A DNA stretch of 64,000 bases from Pseudoglutamicibacter cumminsii (GTDB lineage: Bacteria; Actinomycetota; Actinomycetes; Actinomycetales; Micrococcaceae), in assembly GCF_003143995.1 (NCBI RefSeq), contig NZ_QFWG01000001.1, forward strand, positions 310,001 to 374,000. The letters run 5' to 3'. Positions within the stretch are counted from its first letter, which is position 1; the number at the start of each line of letters is the position of its first letter. Of this stretch, positions 1 through 8,115 are shown piece after piece. The notes under the pieces are model-generated. The model searched no databases. It was not told the origin of the DNA and was given only the letters and a program-made list of their open reading frames with translations. A program made the translations under genes and the position numbers.

Positions 1-149
1 ACGGGGCATCCTCAATTCAGGTTGTAGAAAACGTTGCATGACCTTGCACACAATTAAGCGCAAGGGAAACACCGATCTAGCCTAACCCACGTAACCAGCG
101 ACTCGCCGCACATCCGCCCTAGGTTTCAAACGAGGAATCGAACCAGGTT

Positions 150-1220
150 TCAGATCAGACGGCCTGTACCACCGGTTTCTGGATCGCTTCCAGCGACGGA
201 GCCCGGCGCACCTTCTGGAGGTGTCAGTCCGAGGTGCGCCCACGCGGCTGGAGTCGCCACACGCCCACGTGCAGTGCGGCCGAGAAGGCCTTCGCGAACC
301 AGATAAGGCTCAGCAACCTCCTCAACGGTTTCCGTCTCTTCACCTACCGAGATAGCGAGCGTCGACAGGCCAACAGGGCCACCACCGAACTTGGTGCACA
401 AGGCCAGCAAAACCGAACGGTCCAGGCGGTCCAGGCCGCGCTCGTCGACGTCGTACATATCCAACGCAGCAGCTGCCTGCACCGCATCGATCCGGTCGAT
501 CCGGTGCACGAGCGACCAGTCACGCACACGACGAAGAAGCCTGTTCGCGATACGCGGGGTTCCCCGCGATCGCGACGCGATTTGCTGGTAGCCGTCGTCA
601 GTGAGCCGCACATCAAGCATCACTGCCGAACGCCGCAGAACCATCTCTAGCTCTTCGACCGAATAGAAGTCCAGATGTCCCGTAAAGCCGAACCGGTCCC
701 TCAGCGGCCCTGGCAAGAGGCCCGCACGCGTCGTGGCACCGACCAATGTGAAAGGCGGAAGATCCAAAGGAATCGCCGTAGCGCCGGCACCCTTACCGAC
801 GACGATGTCAACGCGGAAGTCCTCCATCGCGAGGTACAGCATCTCTTCAGCCGGGCGGGCAAGACGGTGAATCTCGTCGAGGAACAAAACCTCGCCTTCG
901 GAAAGCGAGGACAAGATCGCCGCGAGGTCGCCCGCGTTCTGGATGGCGGGTCCGGAACTAATGCGTAGTGGGGCCTGCATCTCAGCTGCAACGATCATCG
1001 CGAGCGTAGTCTTACCAAGCCCTGGAGGACCTGAGAGCAATACGTGATCGGCAACCCGGCCACGCAACTTCGAAGATTCGAGGACCAGAGACAGCTGCTC
1101 ACGAACCCGCGACTGGCCCACGAACTCATCGAAGTTCTTTGGGCGCATCGCGGCTTCAAGCGCGCGTTCCTCGGGTTCGCCCGTTGCGTCCACGAGTCCA
1201 CGCGACATGTCATCTGCCAT
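150..1220 (-). CDS. ruvB: Holliday junction branch migration helicase RuvB
   Basis: A 356-residue AAA+ ATPase that, with RuvA, drives branch migration of Holliday junctions. The Walker A motif GPPGLGKT lies at about residues 64-71, Walker B LFLDEIHR at about 112-119, and the sensor segment GATTRAG follows near residue 160. The C-terminal winged-helix region ends in a low-complexity tail. Length and domain order are normal for RuvB. It is the last gene of the yebC-ruvC-ruvA-ruvB series and starts 39 bases after the ruvA stop. The 149 bases between its stop and the window edge show no gene. Confidence 0.98.
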   Translation of the reverse strand: MADDMSRGLVDATGEPEERALEAAMRPKNFDEFVGQSRVREQLSLVLESSKLRGRVADHVLLSGPPGLGKTTLAMIVAAEMQAPLRISSGPAIQNAGDLAAILSSLSEGEVLFLDEIHRLARPAEEMLYLAMEDFRVDIVVGKGAGATAIPLDLPPFTLVGATTRAGLLPGPLRDRFGFTGHLDFYSVEELEMVLRRSAVMLDVRLTDDGYQQIASRSRGTPRIANRLLRRVRDWSLVHRIDRIDAVQAAAALDMYDVDERGLDRLDRSVLLALCTKFGGGPVGLSTLAISVGEETETVEEVAEPYLVREGLLGRTARGRVATPAAWAHLGLTPPEGAPGSVAGSDPETGGTGRLI

Positions 1221-1259
1221 CTCGATGCGTTCCTCTCCCCTTGCTGATTACCCGTGACA

Positions 1260-1898
1260 TTAGGACCGTATGCCGGTCCCGGCACCCACTCCACGCAACG
1301 TGGCACGCAACAGTTCAGGAACCGAGGCTCCCGCGAGTTCAGGCTGTGCCTTGAGGGTTGCGGCCAGAACCTTCTTAGCTTCCTTCTCGGTCCACCCCAG
1401 GCCCGTCAAGCCCTCGACAACCTGAGCCTCTGCCGCGCGGGCCAATGCGTCTGCTTCAGTTTCCGGCGCTGGCGACTGCTCGGCTGGCACATCTGCAGAC
1501 AGCGTCAGCTTGCCCTTGAGCTCAAGAATGATGCGGCTAGCGGACTTAGGTCCAACGCCGGATACGCGCGTCAACGCCTTCGTGTCTTCGCTTTGCACGG
1601 CCGCCGCTAGCTCGTCCGCGGAATGCACCGCCAGAATTGCTAGACCCAGCTTCGGGCCAATGCCGGAGACGGTAGTGATGATCTCGAAAACATCGCGGTC
1701 GCGCACAGTGCTGAAACCGAACAGCGTCATCGAGTCTTCGCGCACGACCAGGCTAGTCGGAAGCGTCGCTTCCTCACCCACAGTGAGTTCCCCTAGCGTC
1801 CGCGGAACAGCGTTGACCAGATACCCCACGCCATTGACGTCGAGCACAACCGAGTTCAGATTCAACGCCACAACTGTGCCTCGAAGCTGAGAAATCAT
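1260..1898 (-). CDS. ruvA: Holliday junction DNA-binding protein RuvA
   Basis: RuvA is the tetrameric junction-binding subunit that loads RuvB. The product is 212 residues from the ATG that gives MISQLRGTV, the standard RuvA N-terminus; an in-frame extension 11 codons upstream has no family support. Visible parts are the OB-fold (first ~65 residues), the helix-hairpin-helix segments TVSGIGPKLGL and RVSGVGPKSASR, and the C-terminal RuvB-contacting domain (LTGLGWTEKEAKKVL). The 124-base gap behind ruvC contains a -10-like TATAGT and a LexA-like dyad, so ruvAB may have its own promoter. Confidence 0.97.
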   Translation of the reverse strand: MISQLRGTVVALNLNSVVLDVNGVGYLVNAVPRTLGELTVGEEATLPTSLVVREDSMTLFGFSTVRDRDVFEIITTVSGIGPKLGLAILAVHSADELAAAVQSEDTKALTRVSGVGPKSASRIILELKGKLTLSADVPAEQSPAPETEADALARAAEAQVVEGLTGLGWTEKEAKKVLAATLKAQPELAGASVPELLRATLRGVGAGTGIRS

Positions 1899-1970
1899 GG
1901 GTACGGACAACCTTTCACGGAGAAAACGCACGCGTCGTACGGCAAAGAATCACCGCAATCCCTACTATAT

Positions 1971-1986
1971 CCGAATATATCTTCGA
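1971..1986. promoter_or_regulatory. Possible degenerate LexA (SOS) box upstream of ruvA
   Basis: CCGAATATATCTTCGA matches 13 of 16 positions of the actinobacterial SOS palindrome TCGAACATATGTTCGA, the version present intact at 14569. The two mismatches at inner half-site positions (6 and 11) weaken it. It sits just upstream of a -10-like TATAGT (minus strand, 1964-1969) and about 75 bases before the ruvA start. ruvAB is SOS-regulated in several bacteria, so the position makes sense, but binding is inferred. Confidence 0.35.
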
Positions 1987-2022
1987 ATCTACGGATCGCC
2001 TCGCGATGCTTAAGGAACAGCC

Positions 2023-2649
2023 TTATAGTCCTCTTGGCTTTCGGGCCCTCGCACGCAGCGCGGCCTCCGCGCGGGCCGAATTATTTGCGGCTTGAGCCTG
2101 GGCTTTAAGCCAAGCGCGCTGCGCAGGCGCGACCCCGCTCTGACTCGAAGCTGACGCTGCAGCCTTAGACGCCGGGTCAGCGCCACGCCAACCATGCGCC
2201 AACGCGATAGCGATAGCATCCGCCGCATCGGCCGGTTTAGGAGCAGCCGCCAGCCGCAGGATCTTCGTGACCATCCGTCCAACCTGCTGCTTATCCGCCT
2301 GGCCGCTACCAGTGACCGCGGCTTTGACTTCAGTTGGAGTGTGGAGAGCGACCGGAATCCCCCGCCGGGCAGCCGCAGCGATAATCACGCCCATCGCCTG
2401 CGCGGTGCCCATCACCGTCGAAACGTTCGTATACGTAAACACGCGTTCAATCGCCAAAGCATCGGGCCGGAACTCATCCAGCCACGCATCGATACGCTCA
2501 GAAATCGTGAGCAAACGCTGGTCCAAAGGCACCTCGGACGACGAACCGATCACACGCACATCCTCAAGCGTCGCCGTGCGGTCAGCACCAACAGAAACCA
2601 GGGCCAACCCGCAACGGGTCAGCCCTGGATCAACACCTGCTACACGCAC
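2023..2649 (-). CDS. ruvC: Holliday junction resolvase RuvC
   Basis: RuvC is the endonuclease that cuts the junction held by RuvAB. The product has 208 residues. The first catalytic Asp is in [10 protein letters not shown] near the N-terminus, the Glu in AIERVF, and the C-terminal Asp in the [11 protein letters not shown] segment. Beyond the RNase H-like core there is an Ala/Arg-rich basic tail of about 45 residues, common in actinobacterial RuvC. It lies 71 bases after yebC and 124 bases before ruvA on the same strand. Confidence 0.97.
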   Translation of the reverse strand: MRVAGVDPGLTRCGLALVSVGADRTATLEDVRVIGSSSEVPLDQRLLTISERIDAWLDEFRPDALAIERVFTYTNVSTVMGTAQAMGVIIAAAARRGIPVALHTPTEVKAAVTGSGQADKQQVGRMVTKILRLAAAPKPADAADAIAIALAHGWRGADPASKAAASASSQSGVAPAQRAWLKAQAQAANNSARAEAALRARARKPRGL

Positions 2650-2720
2650 TCGCCAACCACCGTGTCAGCCACCGTGCGAGCCCCTAGGCGCGATGTAAGC
2701 AACTGTTTCTGCCTCTCGCT

Positions 2721-3482
2721 TTACTCTTCGCCGAGCGCCTCAATGACCTCAGGGGTCATGTCAACGTTCGAGTACACAGCCTGGACGTCGTCGAGCTCTT
2801 CAAGCGCTTCTTCGAGCTTGATGAACGTGCGAGCGGCGTCAACGTCCAACTCGACCTTCATCGTCGGAACGTATTCGACCTCGTCAGAGCTGTACTCAAC
2901 ACCAGCCTCATCAAGGGCCTTAGCCACAGACTGCAGTTCAGATGGCTCCGAAAGGATCGTGAAAGAATCGCCGACCTTGGTGATTTCCTCGGCATCAACA
3001 TCGGCCATGAGGACAACCTCCATGAGGGAATCCTCAGTGTGATCTGCCTCCGGCACCACAACAACACCCTTGCGGTTGAAGAGGTAGTTGACCGAACCTG
3101 GGTCAGCGATCGTGCCACCGTTACGGGTGATCGCAACGCGGGTCTCAGACGCCGCGCGGTTGCGGTTGTCGGTGAGGCAGTGCACCAGAAGCGCGGAACC
3201 CTGCGGGCCGCGAGCTTCGTACATGATCTCGGTGTAGTCGACAACCTCACCGGTCAAGCCGGCGCCACGCTTGATCGCGCGGTCGATGTTGTCGTTCGGA
3301 ACAGAGTTCTTCTTCGCCTTGTTGACAGCGACTTCAAGTGCCGGGTTGCCTTCAAGGTCCGGACCACCAGCACGCGCAGCAACCTCGATTTTCTTAATGA
3401 ACTGTGCGAAAGCTTTCGCGCGCTTCGCGTCCAGCGCCGCTTTCTTGTGCTTGGTTGTTGCCCATTTGGAGTGGCCTGCCAT
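2721..3482 (-). CDS. yebC: YebC/PmpR family protein
   Basis: A 253-residue YebC/TACO1-family protein, identified by the N-terminal [19 protein letters not shown] signature, the middle segment [14 protein letters not shown] and the acidic C-terminal domain. The family has been described as a DNA-binding regulator and, more recently, as a translation factor that relieves ribosome stalling. Its place directly before ruvC is the usual actinobacterial order. In many relatives the gene just upstream is pdxT; here a convergently placed plus-strand peptidase gene lies there instead. Confidence 0.95.
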   Translation of the reverse strand: MAGHSKWATTKHKKAALDAKRAKAFAQFIKKIEVAARAGGPDLEGNPALEVAVNKAKKNSVPNDNIDRAIKRGAGLTGEVVDYTEIMYEARGPQGSALLVHCLTDNRNRAASETRVAITRNGGTIADPGSVNYLFNRKGVVVVPEADHTEDSLMEVVLMADVDAEEITKVGDSFTILSEPSELQSVAKALDEAGVEYSSDEVEYVPTMKVELDVDAARTFIKLEEALEELDDVQAVYSNVDMTPEVIEALGEE

Positions 3483-3655
3483 GGTTCTCCGTCCCTATGT
3501 CAGCTGTTCTTTCGACACTCCATTCTATAGCTTGAACGCTGAGATGCGCCGTTCCACGACTCAAGGCCCGCTTTCAGCTGCGGTTCATCTATGTTTTCTG
3601 AGCCCCGCCGCCGTCGAGAGTGACATCGTCCTGATTTCTGTGAAAGAGTCTCTTC

Positions 3656-5668
3656 ATGACTTATCTCACACAGCCAAGCGGGCTGCCATACGATTTCCCT
3701 GACTTCTCCAAGGTCACGCCGGACCTTTTGCGCGACTCGGTTCGTGCCGGGATCAAGGATCAAGAAGAAGCCGTCGCCGCCATCGTGAACAACACTGACG
3801 AGCCGACGTTCGCTAACACGTTCGAGGCCTTCGAGCTCTCGAGCGAGGGCCTGCACCGTGCCGCCGCTGTTGCGTTCCACCTGTTCTCTGCCGATGCGAC
3901 CGAGCCGATCCAAGCTGTTGAAGCTGAGATCACTGCCATGGTTGCGGCACATCAGGACGCAATGACGCTCTACCCGGGCCTCTACGCCCGGATGCAGCAG
4001 GTCGATGCGGGCTCGCTTGAAGGCGAACAGGCGCGCCTCGTTGAGGTCACGATGCGGTCCTTCCGTGCAAGTGGCGCGGAACTTGATGCTGAAGGCCAGG
4101 AAAAGCTCAAGGCCTTGAACGCTCAGCTGACTGATCTGCAGACCGAGTTCGGTCGCCTCGCGATGCAGAACCTCGTGGATGCGGCGCCTACCCTTACGGA
4201 GACGGAAGCCACGGGCCTCTCCCCTGCACGGCTTGAAGCGACCCGCCACGCCGCTCAGGCCGCCGGAGCTGAAGGGCACCGCATCTCGCTCGTGTTGCCA
4301 ACCGTTCAGCCAGATGAGGCGATCCTGACCACCGCTGAAGGTCGTAAGAAGTTGCATGAGGCTTCCTCTCAGCGCGCATCGGACGGCAAGAGCTCTGCCA
4401 TCGCCGCGCAGATCGCCGGCTTGCGCGTCGAGCGCGCCCGGTTACTCGGTTTTGAGACGCATGCCGAAGAGATTCTGTCTCTGCGGTCGGAAACCTCGGT
4501 CCCTGCGATCAACGATCTGTTGGCTCAGTTGGCTAAGTCTGCGCTCGCGAACGCGGCGGCTGAAGACGCGCGCATCGCTGAAGCGCTGGGTCTCGAGCCT
4601 CTGTCTTCCGAGGTTCCTGTGGCTCCGTGGGACCGCGCACGGGGGCTGAGCCTTGTTGGCTCGCAGTCCGATGGGGTTGATGCGGAACTACTGCAACAGC
4701 ACCTTGAACTCGAGACGGTTCTGACCGAAGGTGTTTTCCGTGCCGCTGGCTTGGTCTATGGGCTGAGCTTCACGGAGCGCAACGATCTGCCGCTTCCACA
4801 CCCGGACGCCCGCATCTGGGAAGTTTTCGAAGAGAACGGGGATGCGATCGGCCTGTTCGTCGGGGACTTCTTCGCGCGTGACACCAAGCGTGGTGGTGCC
4901 TGGATGAACGAGCTGGCCCAAGGAGCAAGTGCTGCGAATTCACGGCCAATCATCTGCAACACGCTCAACATTCCGAAGCCAACCGGCGGGAACCCTGCAT
5001 TGTGCACGTGGGATGAGGTCATCACGTTGTTCCACGAGTTCGGGCACGCGCTCCATGGCCTCTTGAGCGCCGCTGAGTACCCGTCGCTGGCCGGTACCAA
5101 CGTGGGCCGCGACATCGTCGAGTTCCCATCGCAGGTCAACGAGATGTGGGCCGTGCACCCTGAGGTTCTGCCTCACTACACCAAGCACGCCCACACGGGT
5201 GAACCGCTTCCGGCCGATCAGATCGAGAAACTCACCGCGACCAGCACATGGGGTGAAGGATTCTCGACCAGCGAATACCTCGCCGCATCGATTCTGGACC
5301 TCGCGTGGCACCAGCGCACCGGTACCGACGTCGAGGCTGACCCGGCCGCGTTCGAAGACTCAGCATTGCGTGAAGCTGGCTTCAACCCGGACTCGATCGA
5401 GTCTCGCTACAAGACCGGCTACTTCCAGCACATCTTCGCTGGCGGCTATTCAGCCGGTTACTACTGCTACATCTGGTCGGAGATCCTTGACGCCGATGCG
5501 GTCGAATGGTTCAAGGAGCAAGAGGACATCCGCGCCGCTGGTCAGCTGTTCCGCGAGGAGTTCCTGAGCCGCGGCAACACGCGCGATGCGCTGGAAAGCT
5601 ACCGCGCATTCCGTGGACGCGACGCCCGCATCGACCCGCTGCTTGAGCGCCGCGGTCTGAAGGCGTAG
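3656..5668 (+). CDS. dcp: M3 family zinc oligopeptidase (peptidyl-dipeptidase Dcp type)
   Basis: A 670-residue cytoplasmic metallopeptidase of the thimet-oligopeptidase (M3) family that trims short peptides. The zinc motif HEFGHALHG is at about residues 460-468, with the downstream GEGFSTSEY and YKTGYFQHIFAGGYSAGYY segments typical of Dcp. No signal peptide is seen. The ATG at 3656 opens MTYLTQPSGLPYDFPDFS. It is transcribed alone, divergently from yebC and convergently with pdxS. Dcp versus oligopeptidase A specificity cannot be decided from sequence alone. Confidence 0.93.
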   Translation: MTYLTQPSGLPYDFPDFSKVTPDLLRDSVRAGIKDQEEAVAAIVNNTDEPTFANTFEAFELSSEGLHRAAAVAFHLFSADATEPIQAVEAEITAMVAAHQDAMTLYPGLYARMQQVDAGSLEGEQARLVEVTMRSFRASGAELDAEGQEKLKALNAQLTDLQTEFGRLAMQNLVDAAPTLTETEATGLSPARLEATRHAAQAAGAEGHRISLVLPTVQPDEAILTTAEGRKKLHEASSQRASDGKSSAIAAQIAGLRVERARLLGFETHAEEILSLRSETSVPAINDLLAQLAKSALANAAAEDARIAEALGLEPLSSEVPVAPWDRARGLSLVGSQSDGVDAELLQQHLELETVLTEGVFRAAGLVYGLSFTERNDLPLPHPDARIWEVFEENGDAIGLFVGDFFARDTKRGGAWMNELAQGASAANSRPIICNTLNIPKPTGGNPALCTWDEVITLFHEFGHALHGLLSAAEYPSLAGTNVGRDIVEFPSQVNEMWAVHPEVLPHYTKHAHTGEPLPADQIEKLTATSTWGEGFSTSEYLAASILDLAWHQRTGTDVEADPAAFEDSALREAGFNPDSIESRYKTGYFQHIFAGGYSAGYYCYIWSEILDADAVEWFKEQEDIRAAGQLFREEFLSRGNTRDALESYRAFRGRDARIDPLLERRGLKA

Positions 5669-5701
5669 GACGGCGAGAAGCCAGGACTCTGGATACGAAA
5701 A

Positions 5702-5739
5702 TGGTGTGGGTGATGCAGATTTCTGCATCACCCACACCA
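5702..5739. terminator. Bidirectional terminator between dcp and pdxS
   Basis: A perfect 18-bp inverted repeat (arms 5702-5719 and 5722-5739) with only two central bases, in the short gap between converging genes. It is flanked by GAAAAT on one side and GTTAAG on the other. It is placed to stop transcription from both directions. Confidence 0.8.
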
Positions 5740-5796
5740 CGTTAAGAGTGAAGAGGGATCAAGCCCTCTAGCTCGGGTCTGATTACTCGGGTTCGA

Positions 5797-6690
5797 TTAC
5801 CAGCCGCGCTCTTCGAGGCGGTGGTGCACTGGGATCTCATCGACGTTGAGGCCAACCATGGCTTCGCCGAGACCACGGGATACGTCAGCGATCACCTTCG
5901 GGTCGTTGTAGTTGGCGGTCGCCTTGACCACTGCAGCTGCGCGGGCTTCTGGGTTGCCGGACTTGAAGATACCGGAGCCCACGAACACGCCGTCTGCGCC
6001 GAGCTGCATCATCATAGCTGCATCTGCTGGGGTTGCGATGCCGCCAGCCGTCAACAGCGGGACCGGGAGCTTGCCTTCGCGCGCGACCTCGACGACGAGG
6101 TCGTATGGCGCCTGCAGTTCCTTCGCAGCAACGTACAGTTCGTCTTCAGCCATCGAGGTGAGGCGGTTGATTTCGGCGCGGATCTTGCGCATGTGGCCGG
6201 TAGCGTTCGAAACGTCGCCGGTTCCGGCTTCGCCCTTGGAGCGAATCATCGCTGCACCTTCGTTGATGCGACGCAGCGCCTCGCCAAGGTTTGTCGCGCC
6301 GCAAACGAATGGGGCCTTGAAAGCAAATTTGTCCACGTGGTTCTCGTAGTCAGCTGGGGAAAGAACTTCGGATTCATCGATGAAGTCGATGTCTAGGGCT
6401 TCCAGCACCTGGGCCTCAACGAAGTGTCCGATGCGGACCTTCGCCATGACCGGGATCGATACTGCTTCCTGGATACCAACGATCATGTCGGGATCCGATG
6501 CGCGAGACACACCGCCCTGGGCACGAATATCGGCAGGCACGCGTTCGAGAGCCATAACGGCCTTAGCGCCTGCGGCTTCAGCGATGCGAGCCTGTTCAGG
6601 GGTTACGACGTCCATGATGACGCCGCCAGTCAGATGGTCAGCAAGCCCACGACGGACACGAGCTGCCTGCTGGTTCGGTTGTGCGTTCAC
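5797..6690 (-). CDS. pdxS: Pyridoxal 5'-phosphate synthase lyase subunit PdxS
   Basis: PdxS builds PLP from ribose 5-phosphate, glyceraldehyde 3-phosphate and ammonia. The 297-residue product carries the (beta/alpha)8 fold signatures GGVIMDVV, the Schiff-base lysine in MAKVRIGHF (about K84), [30 protein letters not shown] and the phosphate loop [13 protein letters not shown]. It is close to full length for the family. The glutaminase partner pdxT, which normally follows pdxS, is not adjacent and not in the window. The 172-base gap behind pgsA contains a palindrome that may be an operator. Confidence 0.98.
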   Translation of the reverse strand: MNAQPNQQAARVRRGLADHLTGGVIMDVVTPEQARIAEAAGAKAVMALERVPADIRAQGGVSRASDPDMIVGIQEAVSIPVMAKVRIGHFVEAQVLEALDIDFIDESEVLSPADYENHVDKFAFKAPFVCGATNLGEALRRINEGAAMIRSKGEAGTGDVSNATGHMRKIRAEINRLTSMAEDELYVAAKELQAPYDLVVEVAREGKLPVPLLTAGGIATPADAAMMMQLGADGVFVGSGIFKSGNPEARAAAVVKATANYNDPKVIADVSRGLGEAMVGLNVDEIPVHHRLEERGW

Positions 6691-6800
6691 GCGAACAATA
6701 CCTTTCGGTCATCGAAATAGAAGATCAGGGAAAACTTGGGCTCATAGAGGCCAAACCCTTGTTCATGTTATCGGTCATTGCGGCCTACGGTGTGCACGGC

Positions 6801-6834
6801 TGTCATATCGAGCGAAGAACAGCGTCATATGACG
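6801..6834. promoter_or_regulatory. Palindrome and half-repeat upstream of pdxS
   Basis: The perfect 12-bp palindrome CGTCATATGACG (6823-6834) is preceded by a second copy of its half, GTCATAT, at 6802-6808. The pair lies between the pgsA stop and pdxS, about 110-145 bases before the pdxS start. PdxR/MocR-type regulators of pdxS bind repeated sites of this size, but no regulator gene is nearby and the assignment is a guess. Confidence 0.25.
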
Positions 6835-6862
6835 TCCGAGATTATGGATTGTCAGCCATGAA

Positions 6863-7534
6863 TCACCGGCGCGTCTGTGCCGGTTCATGGCCGGCGCGGG
6901 CCTGGGAAACCACTTTGGTGATGCGTTGCCCGATCGTCACCACAGAGCCGACGCACACGGCGACGACTCCGCCGAACCACCACCACGAGTTCAGGCCCAA
7001 ACCAGTGAAACCGGTCAGTATCAGCACGACGACCAATCGTTCCGAGCGTTCGACAAAACCCACCGAGGCATCGAAACCCAGCGCCTCGGCTTTAGCCCGC
7101 ACATACGAAACCAGCCCACCGGCAGCCATGAGGGCCAGCGCGGCTGTACCGAACATCGGGCGCCCGCCGCCGGTGAACCACCAGAACGCGAGCGTACCGA
7201 AAATCGCGAAATCAACCAGCCGATCCAGGGACGAATCGAGGAAGTTACCCAGGGCACGGTCTGCCGACGAGCGGGCTCGACCGTGCCCTGCTTCAGCTTG
7301 TTGGTCGAGGTAGCGAGCAAGCTGGCCATCGATCATGTCGGAAAAGATGAACAGCGTGATCGCGACCGTGCCCCAAAACAGCTGACCCCAGCTGTACAGA
7401 GCGACCGCGGAAACAGCGGCGCCGACCGAACCTAGTACCGTGACCAGGTTCGGTGTTGCGCCCGCGCGTGCCAGAGTACGCACGAGCGGGCGAAACAACG
7501 CCGTGAAAAATCCGCGGGCATACCGATCAAGCAT
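6863..7534 (-). CDS. pgsA: CDP-alcohol phosphatidyltransferase (phosphatidylinositol-phosphate synthase type)
   Basis: A 223-residue integral membrane enzyme that moves a phosphatidyl group from CDP-diacylglycerol to an alcohol. Its position after thrS and a HIT gene matches actinobacterial PgsA1, which makes phosphatidylinositol phosphate. The signature Asp residues are present: D66xxD69G70xxAR74 and G96xxxD100xxxD104. The spacing between AR and the second Gly is 21 residues instead of the usual 8-9, because of a polar stretch (QQAEAGHGRARSSADR). Several hydrophobic helices flank it. The stop codon of the HIT gene lies two bases before its start. Confidence 0.9.
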   Translation of the reverse strand: MLDRYARGFFTALFRPLVRTLARAGATPNLVTVLGSVGAAVSAVALYSWGQLFWGTVAITLFIFSDMIDGQLARYLDQQAEAGHGRARSSADRALGNFLDSSLDRLVDFAIFGTLAFWWFTGGGRPMFGTAALALMAAGGLVSYVRAKAEALGFDASVGFVERSERLVVVLILTGFTGLGLNSWWWFGGVVAVCVGSVVTIGQRITKVVSQARAGHEPAQTRR

Positions 7535-7536
7535 CG

Positions 7537-8115
7537 CTAGTTGACCTCGTCCCAGCCCTGCTTCATGAGACGGAGCGTGTCTCCGAGAACCACCGGGATC
7601 GCTTTGGACTCAGCGATGATCGGGAAAAAGTTGGTGTCGCCGTTCCACCGCGGGATCACATGCTGATGCAAGTGAGCCGCGATGCCAGCGCCACCAGCCT
7701 GACCCTGATTCATCCCGAGGTTGAAGCCATCGGGTTTCGAGACGTGGGCGGCAACCCGCATCGCTTTCTGTGCGAGCGCACCCATCTCAGCTGTCTCTTC
7801 CGGCGTGATGTCGGTGTACATCGGCACGTGACGGTACGGGATGACCATCATGTGCCCCGGGTTGTACGGGTACAGGTTGAGGTTCACGAAGCAATGCTCG
7901 CCGCGGTAGACGATGAGCGCTTCCTCGTCGCTACGCTGCGGTCCAGAGCAGAACGGGCACGTGTGCTCGTCCTTGACTTGGTCCTGCCCCTTCTCGACGT
8001 AGGCCATCCGGTATGGGGTCCATAGACGGCCTAGTCGATCAGGTGCTGAAGCGAGCTCGAAGTCGTCGGTGACCTCGGCGTCGTGATCCTGTTGAGGCTG
8101 TTCAGGCTCAGGCAT
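7537..8115 (-). CDS. HIT-domain nucleotide hydrolase or phosphorylase
   Basis: A 192-residue histidine-triad protein. The catalytic HLHQHV triad is at about residues 148-153, and a CPFC pair at about 53-56 suggests a bound zinc. Actinobacterial homologues in this position (thrS-HIT-pgsA) include Ap4A phosphorylases, so a dinucleoside polyphosphate substrate is plausible, but the substrate cannot be read from sequence. The gene overlaps the thrS end by 8 bases and ends 2 bases before pgsA, indicating a translationally coupled operon. Confidence 0.93.
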   Translation of the reverse strand: MPEPEQPQQDHDAEVTDDFELASAPDRLGRLWTPYRMAYVEKGQDQVKDEHTCPFCSGPQRSDEEALIVYRGEHCFVNLNLYPYNPGHMMVIPYRHVPMYTDITPEETAEMGALAQKAMRVAAHVSKPDGFNLGMNQGQAGGAGIAAHLHQHVIPRWNGDTNFFPIIAESKAIPVVLGDTLRLMKQGWDEVN

